Notes: a model not told the origin generated them from the letters alone. DNA of 64,000 nucleotides from Oricola indica (GCF_019966595.1 NZ_JAINFJ010000006.1:67501-131500); one strand, 5' to 3'; positions 21,317 to 30,428 are shown, numbered from the stretch's first letter. Numbers and translations are program-made.

Positions 21317-22141
21317 ATGCTGCAAAAGGCCGAAGAAACCGCACCCCTTCTCGCGGTCAACAATATCGAGGTGATCTACAACCACGTGATCCTCGTGCTG
21401 AAAGGCGTATCGCTCAGCGTGCCGCGTGGCGGGATCGTCGCGATTCTCGGCGCGAACGGAGCCGGCAAGACGACCACGCTGAAGGCGATCTCCAATCTGT
21501 TGCGCGCCGAGCGCGGCGAGGTGACCAAAGGCACGATCATTTTCGACGGGGCGGAGATCCAGGACCAGTCGCCGTCGGATCTCGTGCAGCGCGGATGTAT
21601 CCAGGTCATGGAAGGCCGCCATTGCTTCGGCCATCTGACCATCGAGGAAAACCTGATGACGGGCGCGTTCACGCGCAAGGACGGGCGCGGCGCGATCGCC
21701 GCCGATCTCGAGATGGTCTACGATTATTTTCCGCGGCTGAGGGAGCGCCGCAAGAGCCAGGCCGGCTATACGTCCGGCGGCGAACAGCAGATGTGCGCGA
21801 TCGGCCGCGCGCTGATGTCCCGGCCGACCACAATTCTCCTGGACGAGCCGTCCATGGGGCTGGCCCCGCAACTGGTGGAAGAGATCTTCGAGATCGTGAG
21901 CAATCTCAATACCAAGGAAGGGGTGACCTTCCTGCTTGCCGAGCAGAACACCAACATCGCGCTGCGTTACGCCACCTATGGATACATCCTGGAATCGGGC
22001 CGTGTGGTGATGGACGGCGAGGCGAAGGACCTGCGTGAAAACGAGGATGTGAGGGAATTCTATCTCGGCATCGGCGGTGAGGGCCGGAAGTCCTTCCGCG
22101 ATGTCAAACACTACAAACGACGCAAGCGCTGGCTTGCCTGA
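21317..22141 (+). CDS. livF: Liv-type ABC transporter ATP-binding protein
   Basis: Second ATPase of the Liv transporter, 274 residues, slightly longer than LivF of enterics. Walker A GANGAGKTT, signature TSGGEQQMCAIGRAL, Walker B TILLDEPSMGLAP and the switch region LAEQNTNIAL are present. A basic tail (KSFRDVKHYKRRKRWLA) extends beyond the usual end. It is 29 bases from the PaaK-like gene. Confidence 0.93.
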   Translation: MLQKAEETAPLLAVNNIEVIYNHVILVLKGVSLSVPRGGIVAILGANGAGKTTTLKAISNLLRAERGEVTKGTIIFDGAEIQDQSPSDLVQRGCIQVMEGRHCFGHLTIEENLMTGAFTRKDGRGAIAADLEMVYDYFPRLRERRKSQAGYTSGGEQQMCAIGRALMSRPTTILLDEPSMGLAPQLVEEIFEIVSNLNTKEGVTFLLAEQNTNIALRYATYGYILESGRVVMDGEAKDLRENEDVREFYLGIGGEGRKSFRDVKHYKRRKRWLA

Positions 22142-22170
22142 GGGCGGCGGCGAAATCGACGGGCAGTACC

Positions 22171-23415
22171 ATGAGCGAGTATTTCGACGAACTGGAAACG
22201 CGCGATACCGAAGTGCGCGAGCAGGCGCTGTTCGAACGTCTGCCGCATTTCCTCGCCGCCGCGGTGGCGGTCACGCCGGGATGGCGAAAACGGCTTGCCG
22301 ACGTCGACTTGAAAGCCGTGTCCTCGCGCGAAGCACTGGCTGCACTTCCGGTCCTGCGAAAGCCGGAGCTGATGGAAGCACAGGCCGCCGAGCCGCCATT
22401 TGGCGGGTTCGCCGATCCGACGACGCTTGACGGCAGCCGCGTCTTCATGTCGCCTGGTCCGGTGTGGGAGCCGCAACCGCCCGGGCTCGACCCCTGGCAT
22501 TGTGCGCGCGCTTTCCATGCCGCGGGTATCCGCAAGGGCGATCTGGTGCACAATGCGCTTTCCTATCACATGACGCCGGGCGGCTTCATCCTCGACTCCG
22601 GTGCGCGTGCGTTGGGCGCGCGCGTCTTTCCGGCCGGCGTCGGCAATACCGAGCAACAGGTCGAGGCGGCGGCATTTTTGAAGCCGGATGCCTATGCCGG
22701 TACGCCGGACTACCTGAAGGTGATGCTCGACAAGGCTGACGAGACCGGCCACGACCTGTCGTCGATCAGGAAGGCGCTTGTTTCGGGCGGAGCGCTGTTT
22801 CCTTCGATGCGTGCGGACTATGCCGAACGCGGCGTTGCAGTCATGCAGGCCTATGCCACCGCCGATCTCGGCGTGATCGCATATGAATCGATGCTCGACG
22901 GTCAGCCGTTGCCGGGCATGATCGTCAGCGAGGACATGATCGTCGAGATCGTGCGACCGGGAACGGGCGAACCCGTGCCGGCGGGCGAGGTGGGCGAACT
23001 CGTCGTCACATCGTTCAACGCGGCCTATCCGCTGATCCGTTTCGGAACGGGCGACCTGTCGGCCGTTCTGGACGAGCGGTCTCCATGCGGACGCACGAAC
23101 ATGCGTATCAGGGGATGGATGGGGCGCGCCGACCAGCGGACCAAGGTCAAGGGCATGTTCGTCGATCCGAAGCAGGTCGATGCGGTGGTCAAGTCGGTGC
23201 CCGGCATCGCGCGGGCCAGGCTCGTGGTCGATCGTGCCGGAGACGGCGACGCCATGACGCTGATGGTCGAGGCCGCGCCGGGCGCGTCGCCCGATGTCGA
23301 GGCCTTGAGCAACGCGCTGATTGCCCATACGAAGCTGAAGGGGGCGGTGGAAATCGCTTCCGGGCTGGCCAATGACGGCAAGGTGATCGACGACCGGCGG
23401 GACTATTCGAAATAG
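22171..23415 (+). CDS. Phenylacetate-CoA ligase-like protein with degenerate P-loop
   Basis: A 414-residue protein of the PaaK/AMP-binding superfamily by overall length, the YATADLGVIAYES segment and a C-terminal GKVIDDRR that would hold the catalytic Lys. The usual Ser/Thr-Gly phosphate loop (SSGTTGKPT in PaaK) is replaced by SPGPVWEPQPPG near residues 94-105. It may therefore be a specialised ligase or a non-adenylating relative. Position at the end of the Liv genes suggests a role in processing the imported compound. Function is uncertain. Confidence 0.8.
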   Translation: MSEYFDELETRDTEVREQALFERLPHFLAAAVAVTPGWRKRLADVDLKAVSSREALAALPVLRKPELMEAQAAEPPFGGFADPTTLDGSRVFMSPGPVWEPQPPGLDPWHCARAFHAAGIRKGDLVHNALSYHMTPGGFILDSGARALGARVFPAGVGNTEQQVEAAAFLKPDAYAGTPDYLKVMLDKADETGHDLSSIRKALVSGGALFPSMRADYAERGVAVMQAYATADLGVIAYESMLDGQPLPGMIVSEDMIVEIVRPGTGEPVPAGEVGELVVTSFNAAYPLIRFGTGDLSAVLDERSPCGRTNMRIRGWMGRADQRTKVKGMFVDPKQVDAVVKSVPGIARARLVVDRAGDGDAMTLMVEAAPGASPDVEALSNALIAHTKLKGAVEIASGLANDGKVIDDRRDYSK

Positions 23416-23508
23416 GACAAGGCGTTCCGGCGCCGCAGTCCCATACCGGCCTTCCGGAGCGGGCAGCGGCTTGCCCGGATACGGGACACAGATCGAAAGG
23501 GAGGAAAC

Positions 23509-25008
23509 ATGCGCGAGATCGGGCATTTCATCGGCGGCAAACGCGTGGCCGGCACGAGCGGCCGTTTCAGCGACGTCTACAATCCGGCGACCGGCGAGGT
23601 CGAGGCGAAGGTCGCGCTGGCCAGCGGCGCTGAACTGAATGCGGCTATCGAAAACGCCAAGGCGGCGCAACCGGACTGGGGGGCGACCAATCCGCAGCGC
23701 CGCGCGCGTGTCCTGATGAAATTCGTCGATCTTCTCCATCGCGACATGGACAAGCTTGCGGAAGCTCTGTCGCGCGAGCATGGCAAGACTTTGCCGGACG
23801 CCAAGGGAGACGTGATCCGTGGGCTGGAAGTCGCCGAATTCTGCATCGGCGCGCCGCATCTCCTGAAGGGTGAATTCAGCGAGGGCGCGGGCCCCGGCAT
23901 CGATATTCATTCCGTTCGCCAGCCGCTCGGCGTGGTGGCGGGTATCACGCCGTTCAACTTTCCGGCGATGATCCCGATGTGGAAATTCTGCCCGGCGGTC
24001 GCGGCTGGCAATGCATTCATCCTGAAGCCTTCGGAGCGCGATCCGTCCGTGCCGATGATGCTGGCCGAACTGATGCTCGAAGCAGGCCTGCCTGCCGGGA
24101 TCCTCAATGTCGTCAATGGCGACAAGGAAGCCGTCGATGGCATTCTGGACCATCCGGACATCGAGGCTGTCGGTTTCGTCGGATCGACGGCGATCGCCGA
24201 ATATGTCTATTCGCGCGGCTGCGCTGCGGGCAAGCGGGTGCAGTGTTTCGGCGGGGCGAAGAACCACATGCTGATCATGCCCGATGCCGATCTCGATCAG
24301 GCCGTGGATGCGCTCGTTGGCGCAGGCTATGGCGCGGCGGGCGAGCGTTGCATGGCCGTCTCCGTGGCGGTGCCGGTCGGCGAGGAGACGGCGGACCGGC
24401 TGATGGAAAAGCTCACGCCGCGTGTCGAGAACCTCAAGATCGCGCCCTACACCGCCGGCGATGACGCCGATTTCGGGCCGCTGGTCACCAAGGCGGCGCA
24501 TGACCGGGTCAAGGGCTACGTGGACAAGGGCGTGGAGGAAGGCGCCGATCTCGTCGTCGACGGCCGCGATTTTTCCATGCAGGGCTACGAGGACGGCTTC
24601 TTCATCGGCGGCTGTCTCTTCGACAACGTCACCAAGGACATGACGATCTACAAGGAAGAGATCTTCGGTCCGGTGCTTTCCGTCGTGCGCGCCAAGACCT
24701 ACGAGGAAGGGCTCGATCTCGCGATGAGCCATGAATATGGCAACGGTGTCGCGATCTTCACGCGGGACGGCGATGCGGCCCGCGATTTTGCGGCGCGCAT
24801 CAATATCGGCATGGTCGGGATCAACGTGCCGATCCCGGTGCCGCTCGCCTACTACACGTTCGGCGGCTGGAAACGCTCGGGCTTTGGCGATCTCAACCAG
24901 CATGGGCCTGACGCATTCCGCTTCTATACCAGGACCAAGACGATCACGTCGCGCTGGCCGTCCGGCATCAAGGACGGCGCGGAGTTTGTCATTCCGACGA
25001 TGGGCTAG
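23509..25008 (+). CDS. mmsA: Methylmalonate-semialdehyde dehydrogenase, CoA-acylating
   Basis: A 499-residue aldehyde dehydrogenase of the MmsA branch, converting (methyl)malonate semialdehyde plus CoA to propionyl- or acetyl-CoA and CO2 in valine and myo-inositol breakdown. Catalytic Cys281 is in GAAGERCMAV, the GITPFNFPAMIPMW motif is typical of MmsA, and FGDLNQHGPDAFRFYT near the C-terminus is family-specific. It has a good ribosome site (GGGAGGAAAC). First gene of a valine-pathway group running to mmsB. Confidence 0.95.
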   Translation: MREIGHFIGGKRVAGTSGRFSDVYNPATGEVEAKVALASGAELNAAIENAKAAQPDWGATNPQRRARVLMKFVDLLHRDMDKLAEALSREHGKTLPDAKGDVIRGLEVAEFCIGAPHLLKGEFSEGAGPGIDIHSVRQPLGVVAGITPFNFPAMIPMWKFCPAVAAGNAFILKPSERDPSVPMMLAELMLEAGLPAGILNVVNGDKEAVDGILDHPDIEAVGFVGSTAIAEYVYSRGCAAGKRVQCFGGAKNHMLIMPDADLDQAVDALVGAGYGAAGERCMAVSVAVPVGEETADRLMEKLTPRVENLKIAPYTAGDDADFGPLVTKAAHDRVKGYVDKGVEEGADLVVDGRDFSMQGYEDGFFIGGCLFDNVTKDMTIYKEEIFGPVLSVVRAKTYEEGLDLAMSHEYGNGVAIFTRDGDAARDFAARINIGMVGINVPIPVPLAYYTFGGWKRSGFGDLNQHGPDAFRFYTRTKTITSRWPSGIKDGAEFVIPTMG

Positions 25009-25011
25009 GCG

Positions 25012-26154
25012 ATGAATTTCGAGCTGACGGAAGAACAAAGCGCCATCCGGGAGATGGCGCGCGCCTTCGCGGATGACAATCTCGCACCGAAGGCGATCGA
25101 ATGGGACGAGACGGGGCATTTTCCCGAAGATGTCGTCCGCTCCGTCGGCGAATTGGGGCTTGCCGGCATCTATGTTCGCGAGGATGTCGGTGGCTCCGGC
25201 CTTGGCCGGCTCGACGCGGCGCTGATCTTCGAGGCGCTGGCGCATGGCTGCCCCTCAATCGGCTCCTTCATCTCGATCCACAACATGGTCGCCTGGATGA
25301 TCGACCGTTTCGGCACCGAGGAGCAGCGGCAGGCCTGGTTGCCGAAACTGTGCGCGATGGAGCTGATTGCGTCCTATTGCCTGACCGAGCCGGGCGCCGG
25401 GTCCGACGCGGCGTCGCTCAAGACGAAAGCCGAGCGCGACGGCAATGGCTGGCGGCTGAACGGCGCCAAGGCCTTCATCTCGGGCGGTGCGTATTCCGAC
25501 CTCTATCTGGCCATGGTGCGCACCGGCGGTGACGGGCCCGGCGGCGTTTCGGCGATGCTGGTCGAGGACGGCACGCCCGGTCTCTCCTTCGGCGCGAATG
25601 AACGAAAGATGGGTTGGCGCGCGCAGCCGACCGCGCAGGTTCAGTTCGACGACTGCAAGGTGCCGGCGGACCATCTCCTCGGCGAGGAAGGCAAGGGATT
25701 TCGATATGCCATGGCGGGCCTCGATGGCGGCCGGCTCAACATCGCGGCAAGCGCGCTCGGCGCGGCGCAATCGGCGCTGGACAAGGCGCTTTCCTATGCG
25801 AAGGACCGCAAGGCGTTCGGCAGGCCGATCGCGGATTTCCAGTCGCTGCAGTTCAAGCTTGCGGACATGGAAACCGAATTGCAGGCGGCGCGCATCTTCC
25901 TCTACCAGGCGGCGTCGAAGCTCGATGCCGGTGCGCCGGATGCGACGAAGCATTGCGCCATGGCCAAGCGTTTCGTCACCGACACCGCCTTCAATGTTGC
26001 CAACGAGGCGCTGCAAATTCATGGCGGTTACGGCTATCTCGCCGATTTCGGCATCGAGAAGATCGTTCGCGATTTGCGCGTGCACCAGATTTTGGAAGGC
26101 ACCAACGAGATCATGCGCGTGATTGTCGCGCGCCAGATGCTGGCGGAGAACTGA
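25012..26154 (+). CDS. Acyl-CoA dehydrogenase, probable isobutyryl-CoA dehydrogenase
   Basis: An FAD acyl-CoA dehydrogenase of 380 residues. It has LTEPGAGSDAASLKTKAER (flavin/substrate motif), IHGGYGYLADFGIEKIVRD and the catalytic Glu in ILEGTNEIMR at the C-terminus. Its place between mmsA and the hydroxyisobutyryl-CoA hydrolase, 3 bases after mmsA, points to oxidation of isobutyryl-CoA to methacrylyl-CoA. Other short branched acyl-CoAs are possible. Confidence 0.92.
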   Translation: MNFELTEEQSAIREMARAFADDNLAPKAIEWDETGHFPEDVVRSVGELGLAGIYVREDVGGSGLGRLDAALIFEALAHGCPSIGSFISIHNMVAWMIDRFGTEEQRQAWLPKLCAMELIASYCLTEPGAGSDAASLKTKAERDGNGWRLNGAKAFISGGAYSDLYLAMVRTGGDGPGGVSAMLVEDGTPGLSFGANERKMGWRAQPTAQVQFDDCKVPADHLLGEEGKGFRYAMAGLDGGRLNIAASALGAAQSALDKALSYAKDRKAFGRPIADFQSLQFKLADMETELQAARIFLYQAASKLDAGAPDATKHCAMAKRFVTDTAFNVANEALQIHGGYGYLADFGIEKIVRDLRVHQILEGTNEIMRVIVARQMLAEN

Positions 26155-26155
26155 G

Positions 26156-27196
26156 GTGAGCATCGACGAGGATATCGATATCCGTGAGGCCGGGCGCTGC
26201 GGGCGGATCACGCTGACCCGGCCAAAGGCGCTGAATGCCCTGAGCTACGAGATGGCGATGGCGGTCGACGGTGCGCTGGACCGGTGGGGCGATGGCGGCG
26301 CGGTCGATCTCATCCTTGTCGATGCGGAGGGCGACCGGGCTTTTTGCGCCGGGGGCGATGTCGCGGAACTCTATCGATGCGGTCTGGACGGCGATTATTC
26401 CTACGGTCGAAAGTTCTGGGCGGACGAGTACCGGATGAACGCCAAGATCGGCGAGTGCGCCGTTCCCTATGTCGCGATCATGGACGGAATCGTGATGGGC
26501 GGCGGCGCCGGGATTTCGGTGCATGGCACGCATCGCGTCGTCACCGAACGCTCGATGATCGCCATGCCGGAAAGCGCCATTGGCCTGATCCCCGATGTGG
26601 GCTGTTCGCTGCCTCTGGCGCAGGCTCCGGGACATCTGGGCGAGTTTCTGGCCATGACCGGGTGGCGGATGAATGGCGCCGACGCGATCCATGCGGGCTT
26701 CGCCGATATCGAGGTCGCTTCGGCCGATCTTGCCGAACTGAAGTCGCAACTTGAGAAGACAGCCGATCCGACCGCGATCGGCGCATTCGCGCGCGACGGG
26801 AGCGAAGCGACGCTCGCGCCCCATCTCGATGCGATCGACCGGCATTTCGGCCAGGAGACCGCGCTCGACTGCCTGTTGTCGCTGGAGGCCGATCCGTCGG
26901 ATTTCACCCGGAAGGCGGCGGAGATGATCCGCCGGGGCTGCCCGCTTTCCGTTGCATGCTCATTCGATCTGGTTCGAAACGCGCGGACGCTGGCGAGTGT
27001 CCGGCAAGCGCTCGTCCACGAATACCGGTTCACGTTCCGCGCGATGTCGGACGGAGATTTCCTGGAAGGCGTGCGGGCGCAGGTGATCGAGAAGGATCGC
27101 GATCCGAAATGGCAGATCCGGCGGCTGGAGGATGTGTCGCGGGCAAAGATCGACGCCACGCTCGCGCCGCTCGGAGATGACGAATTGGAAATCTGA
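26156..27196 (+). CDS. 3-hydroxyisobutyryl-CoA hydrolase (HIBCH-like, crotonase fold)
   Basis: A 346-residue crotonase-fold protein. AFCAGGDVAELY (oxyanion hole), MDGIVMGGGAGISVHG and AMPESAIGLIPDVG match HIBCH rather than simple enoyl-CoA hydratases (about 260 residues). It would release 3-hydroxyisobutyrate from its CoA ester in valine catabolism. It starts with GTG 26156, one base after the dehydrogenase stop. The enoyl-CoA hydratase that should act just before it is not in this cluster. Confidence 0.9.
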   Translation: MSIDEDIDIREAGRCGRITLTRPKALNALSYEMAMAVDGALDRWGDGGAVDLILVDAEGDRAFCAGGDVAELYRCGLDGDYSYGRKFWADEYRMNAKIGECAVPYVAIMDGIVMGGGAGISVHGTHRVVTERSMIAMPESAIGLIPDVGCSLPLAQAPGHLGEFLAMTGWRMNGADAIHAGFADIEVASADLAELKSQLEKTADPTAIGAFARDGSEATLAPHLDAIDRHFGQETALDCLLSLEADPSDFTRKAAEMIRRGCPLSVACSFDLVRNARTLASVRQALVHEYRFTFRAMSDGDFLEGVRAQVIEKDRDPKWQIRRLEDVSRAKIDATLAPLGDDELEI

Positions 27197-27209
27197 GGGA
27201 GGAGACCGC

Positions 27210-28097
27210 ATGAGCAGGATCGCATTCATCGGCCTTGGCAATATGGGACTGCCGATGGCCGTCAATTTGGCGAAGGCCGGTCACGAATTGCATGTCTTCG
27301 ACACGGTCGCCGCGGCTGTCGAGAGCGCCAGGACGGAAGGCATGATGGCCGCCGCGAGCGCGGCGGACGCGGTTGCCGACGTCGAGATCATCGTCACGAT
27401 GCTGCCGAACGGTCCGATCGTGTTGAAGGTCTTCGAGGATATCGTACCGGCGGCGCAGAAAGGCGCGGTGATCATCGATTGCTCGACGATCGACGTTGCA
27501 AGCGCAAAGAAGGCGCATGCCATGTCCGAAGCCGCCGGCCTTCTGCCCCTCGATGCACCGGTCTCGGGCGGGATCGCGGGTGCTGCAGCCGGGACGCTCA
27601 CCTTCATGGCGGGGGGCTCGAAGGAGGCTTTCGCCAAGGCCGAACCAGTATTGAGCGTCATGGGCGGCAAGCTGGTCCATTGCGGTGGGGGCGGGGCCGG
27701 ACAATCGGCCAAGATTTGCAACAACATGCTGCTCGCCGTCTCGATGATCGGGGCCTGCGAATCCTTCGCGCTGGCCGAAAAACTGGGCCTGTCCGCGCAG
27801 GCGGCCTACGACGTGATATCGACCTCTTCGGGCTTTTGCTGGTCGGTCAACAAATACTGTCCGGTTCCCGGCATCGGCCCCGAAAGCCCGGCGGATAACG
27901 ACTACAAGCCGGGCTTCGCGGCCGAACTGATGCTGAAGGATCTCGGTCTTTCGCAACAGGCTGCGGGAGAAACGGGGCAAGCGACCCCGATGGGCGAACA
28001 CGCCATGCATCTATACGAAACCTTCCTGAAGGAAGGCGGTGCCGGCAAGGATTTCTCGGGTATCATCGAATATCTCAAAACGGCCGCGCGCGGCTGA
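27210..28097 (+). CDS. mmsB: 3-hydroxyisobutyrate dehydrogenase
   Basis: A 295-residue beta-hydroxyacid dehydrogenase. N-terminal NAD motif FIGLGNMGLPMA, substrate motif DAPVSGGIAGAAAGTL, catalytic Lys in GQSAKICNNMLL near residue 171 and the C-terminal DLGLSQQAAGE segment match MmsB. It oxidises 3-hydroxyisobutyrate to methylmalonate semialdehyde, the MmsA substrate. The start at 27210 has GGGAGGAGACCGC. Confidence 0.95.
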   Translation: MSRIAFIGLGNMGLPMAVNLAKAGHELHVFDTVAAAVESARTEGMMAAASAADAVADVEIIVTMLPNGPIVLKVFEDIVPAAQKGAVIIDCSTIDVASAKKAHAMSEAAGLLPLDAPVSGGIAGAAAGTLTFMAGGSKEAFAKAEPVLSVMGGKLVHCGGGGAGQSAKICNNMLLAVSMIGACESFALAEKLGLSAQAAYDVISTSSGFCWSVNKYCPVPGIGPESPADNDYKPGFAAELMLKDLGLSQQAAGETGQATPMGEHAMHLYETFLKEGGAGKDFSGIIEYLKTAARG

Positions 28098-28117
28098 CGG
28101 GAAACAGGGAGGAACGC

Positions 28118-29353
28118 ATGAACCTCGGTATGTCCGACAGGGTCAGGCCGCTCGTCGAGCGGGTCCGCGCGATGATCGAGGACGAGATCGCGCCGCTCAG
28201 TGACGAATACGAGGCCGAGGTCGGGCAGCATCCTTCGGGAGACAGGTTCGCGCATACGGACCGGCAACTGGAAATCCTCGACGAACTCAAGACGAAAGCC
28301 AAGGCGCGTGGTCTGTGGAATTTCTGGCTGACCGACAGCGAGAAGGGCTATGGCCTGACGACCGTCGAATACGCCTATCTTGCCGAAGAGATGGGCAAGG
28401 TCGACCTGGCGGCCGAGGTGTTCAACTGCTCGGCTCCCGACACCGGCAACATGGAGGTCCTCGAACGTTACGGCAGCGAGGCTCACAAGGCGCGCTGGTT
28501 GGCGCGGTTGCTCGAAGGCGAGATCCGTTCAGCCTATCTGATGACGGAGCCGGGCGAGGCGTCGTCCGATGCGACGCAGATCGCCATGGCGGCGCGGCGC
28601 GACGGCGATGCATGGATCCTGAACGGCGAGAAATGGTGGGCGAGCGGGGCCGGCGATCCGCGCTGCGCCGTCTATATCGTGATGGCCTGTACCGATCCGG
28701 ATGCGGACAAACACAGCCGCCATTCCATGTTCGTCGTGCCCGCCGACACGCCGGGCATCGAGGTGCTGCGGCCGATGCATGTCTTCAATCACGACGACGC
28801 GCCGCATGGGCACATGCATATCCGGTTCTCCGATGTGCGTGTTGCCGCGGAAGACCTGATCCTCGGCGAGGGGCGGGGCTTCGAGGTTGCGCAGGGACGG
28901 CTCGGGCCGGGACGCATCCATCATTGCATGCGGGCAATCGGACAGGCCGAAAAGGCGCTGGAACTGCTCTGCCGCCGTGCGCTCGGGCGTGAGGCTTTCG
29001 GGCGAAGGCTCGCCGATCTCGGCGCGAATTACGACATCATCGCCAATGCGCGCATGGAGATCGAGCAGGCGCGGCTGCTTTGCCTCAAGGCGGCCTGGAT
29101 GATGGATACCGAAGGAACGCGCGCCGCGCAGCCCTGGATCAGCCAGATCAAGGTCGTCGCTCCGCTGATGGCGCTCAAGGTCATCGACGAGGCCATGCAA
29201 CTGCATGGCGGCGCCGGGATCAGCCAGGATTTTCCATTGGCCAGGATGTGGACCCGGGTGCGCACGCTCCGCTTCGCCGATGGGCCGGACGCGGTTCACC
29301 GACGGCAGGTGGCGCGCATGGAACTGCGCAAATATTCGAACGCCAAGGTCTGA
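28118..29353 (+). CDS. ACAD11/LvaC-like acyl-CoA dehydrogenase (4-phosphoacyl-CoA processing)
   Basis: A 411-residue acyl-CoA dehydrogenase-fold protein that resembles the dehydrogenase domain of ACAD10/ACAD11 and bacterial LvaC much more than ordinary acyl-CoA dehydrogenases. Diagnostic stretches are GEKWWASGAGDPRC, ILGEGRGFEVAQGRLGPGR followed by IHHCMR, and GGAGISQDFPLARMW with LRFADGPDAVH. In the known pathway this family eliminates phosphate from 4-phosphoacyl-CoA to give enoyl-CoA. It is followed after 3 bases by an APH-type kinase, the partner that makes the phosphorylated substrate. The specific hydroxy acid is unknown. Confidence 0.88.
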   Translation: MNLGMSDRVRPLVERVRAMIEDEIAPLSDEYEAEVGQHPSGDRFAHTDRQLEILDELKTKAKARGLWNFWLTDSEKGYGLTTVEYAYLAEEMGKVDLAAEVFNCSAPDTGNMEVLERYGSEAHKARWLARLLEGEIRSAYLMTEPGEASSDATQIAMAARRDGDAWILNGEKWWASGAGDPRCAVYIVMACTDPDADKHSRHSMFVVPADTPGIEVLRPMHVFNHDDAPHGHMHIRFSDVRVAAEDLILGEGRGFEVAQGRLGPGRIHHCMRAIGQAEKALELLCRRALGREAFGRRLADLGANYDIIANARMEIEQARLLCLKAAWMMDTEGTRAAQPWISQIKVVAPLMALKVIDEAMQLHGGAGISQDFPLARMWTRVRTLRFADGPDAVHRRQVARMELRKYSNAKV

Positions 29354-29356
29354 ACC

Positions 29357-30388
29357 GTGCCGCACGCCTCGGCGCAGCTCGACACCGACGCGATCGCCGC
29401 CTGGCTGACGGCCAATCTGCCGGGCTTTCGCGGCCCGGTCACGGCCGAGAAGTTTCCGAGCGGCCAGTCCAATCCGACGTTCCGGCTGGAGACGTCCGGC
29501 GGGACCTATGTGCTGCGGCGGAAGCCGCCCGGCACGCTGCTGAAATCGGCGCATGCGGTGGACCGGGAGTTCCGTGTCCAGAAAGCGCTGGCACAAACCG
29601 ACGTACCCGTCGCGCGGATGCATGTGCTTTGCGAGGACGACAGGGTGATCGGGTCGGCCTTCTATGTGATGGAGGAGGTGCATGGACGCAATTTCGACGA
29701 TCCGCGCCTTCCGGGTGTCGATCGCGCCATGCGCTCCCGCATCTATGACGAGATGAACCGTGTGCTCGCCGCGATCCACCGGGTGGATATCGACGCGGCC
29801 GGGCTGGGCGATTTCGGTGCGTCGGGGAATTATTATCGACGCCAGATCGATCGCTGGTCGAGGCAATATCGCGCAAGCGAGACGGAAGAAATCCTCGACA
29901 TGGAAGCGCTGATGGGATGGCTCGATGCGAACGCGCCGGAAGATGACGGCCGGCGCGCGCTGGTGCATGGCGACTACCGGATCGACAATCTGCTTTTTGC
30001 ACCCGACGGTCCGGAATGCCTGGCCGTGATCGACTGGGAGCTCTCGACGATCGGCCACCCTTTCGCCGATCTCGCCGCCATGATCATGCAATGGCGCTTG
30101 CCCGCCGGCGCGGAGGCGCGGGGCCTTGCAGGCGCCGATCGCGAGGCGCTTGGCCTGCCGTCGGACGAAGCGTTTGTCGAGGCCTATTGCCGGCGAATGG
30201 GGATCGCGGCGATCGACAATTTCGGCTTCTATCTCGCCTTCAGCTTTTTCCGCATGGGTGCGATCCTGCAGGGGGTGAAGAAGCGCGCGCTTGATGGCAG
30301 CGCGTCCGATCCGAAACGCGGCCTGAGGCTCGGTGCCTATGTTCCGCAATTTGCCGCTTACGGACTGGATGCCGCGCAAAACGCATGA
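29357..30388 (+). CDS. APH-fold hydroxyacyl-CoA kinase (LvaA/ACAD10-11 kinase-domain like)
   Basis: Aminoglycoside-phosphotransferase-fold kinase of 343 residues. YVLRRKPPGTLLKSAHAVDRE near residues 52-72 is characteristic of the kinase domain of ACAD10/11 and of LvaA; VHGDYRIDNLLF is the catalytic loop and VIDWELSTIGHPFADLA holds the metal-binding Asp. It starts with GTG 29357. With the dehydrogenase just upstream it forms a two-gene module expected to phosphorylate 4-hydroxyacyl-CoA and remove phosphate. Antibiotic resistance is unlikely given these motifs and neighbours. Confidence 0.87.
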   Translation: MPHASAQLDTDAIAAWLTANLPGFRGPVTAEKFPSGQSNPTFRLETSGGTYVLRRKPPGTLLKSAHAVDREFRVQKALAQTDVPVARMHVLCEDDRVIGSAFYVMEEVHGRNFDDPRLPGVDRAMRSRIYDEMNRVLAAIHRVDIDAAGLGDFGASGNYYRRQIDRWSRQYRASETEEILDMEALMGWLDANAPEDDGRRALVHGDYRIDNLLFAPDGPECLAVIDWELSTIGHPFADLAAMIMQWRLPAGAEARGLAGADREALGLPSDEAFVEAYCRRMGIAAIDNFGFYLAFSFFRMGAILQGVKKRALDGSASDPKRGLRLGAYVPQFAAYGLDAAQNA

Positions 30389-30428
30389 TGCGGATGTCGG
30401 TTCATGATGCCCGCCGGGTCAGTCGCCT

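Noticed and set aside
22111-25245. A 1044-codon open frame on the minus strand opposite the PaaK-like gene and mmsA
   Set aside because: Antisense shadow of well-supported genes, with low-complexity Arg/His composition and no family resemblance.
29357-30388. Antibiotic resistance by an aminoglycoside phosphotransferase
   Set aside because: The kinase-fold protein carries ACAD10/11-type motifs and sits with its dehydrogenase partner, so a hydroxyacyl-CoA kinase is far more likely.
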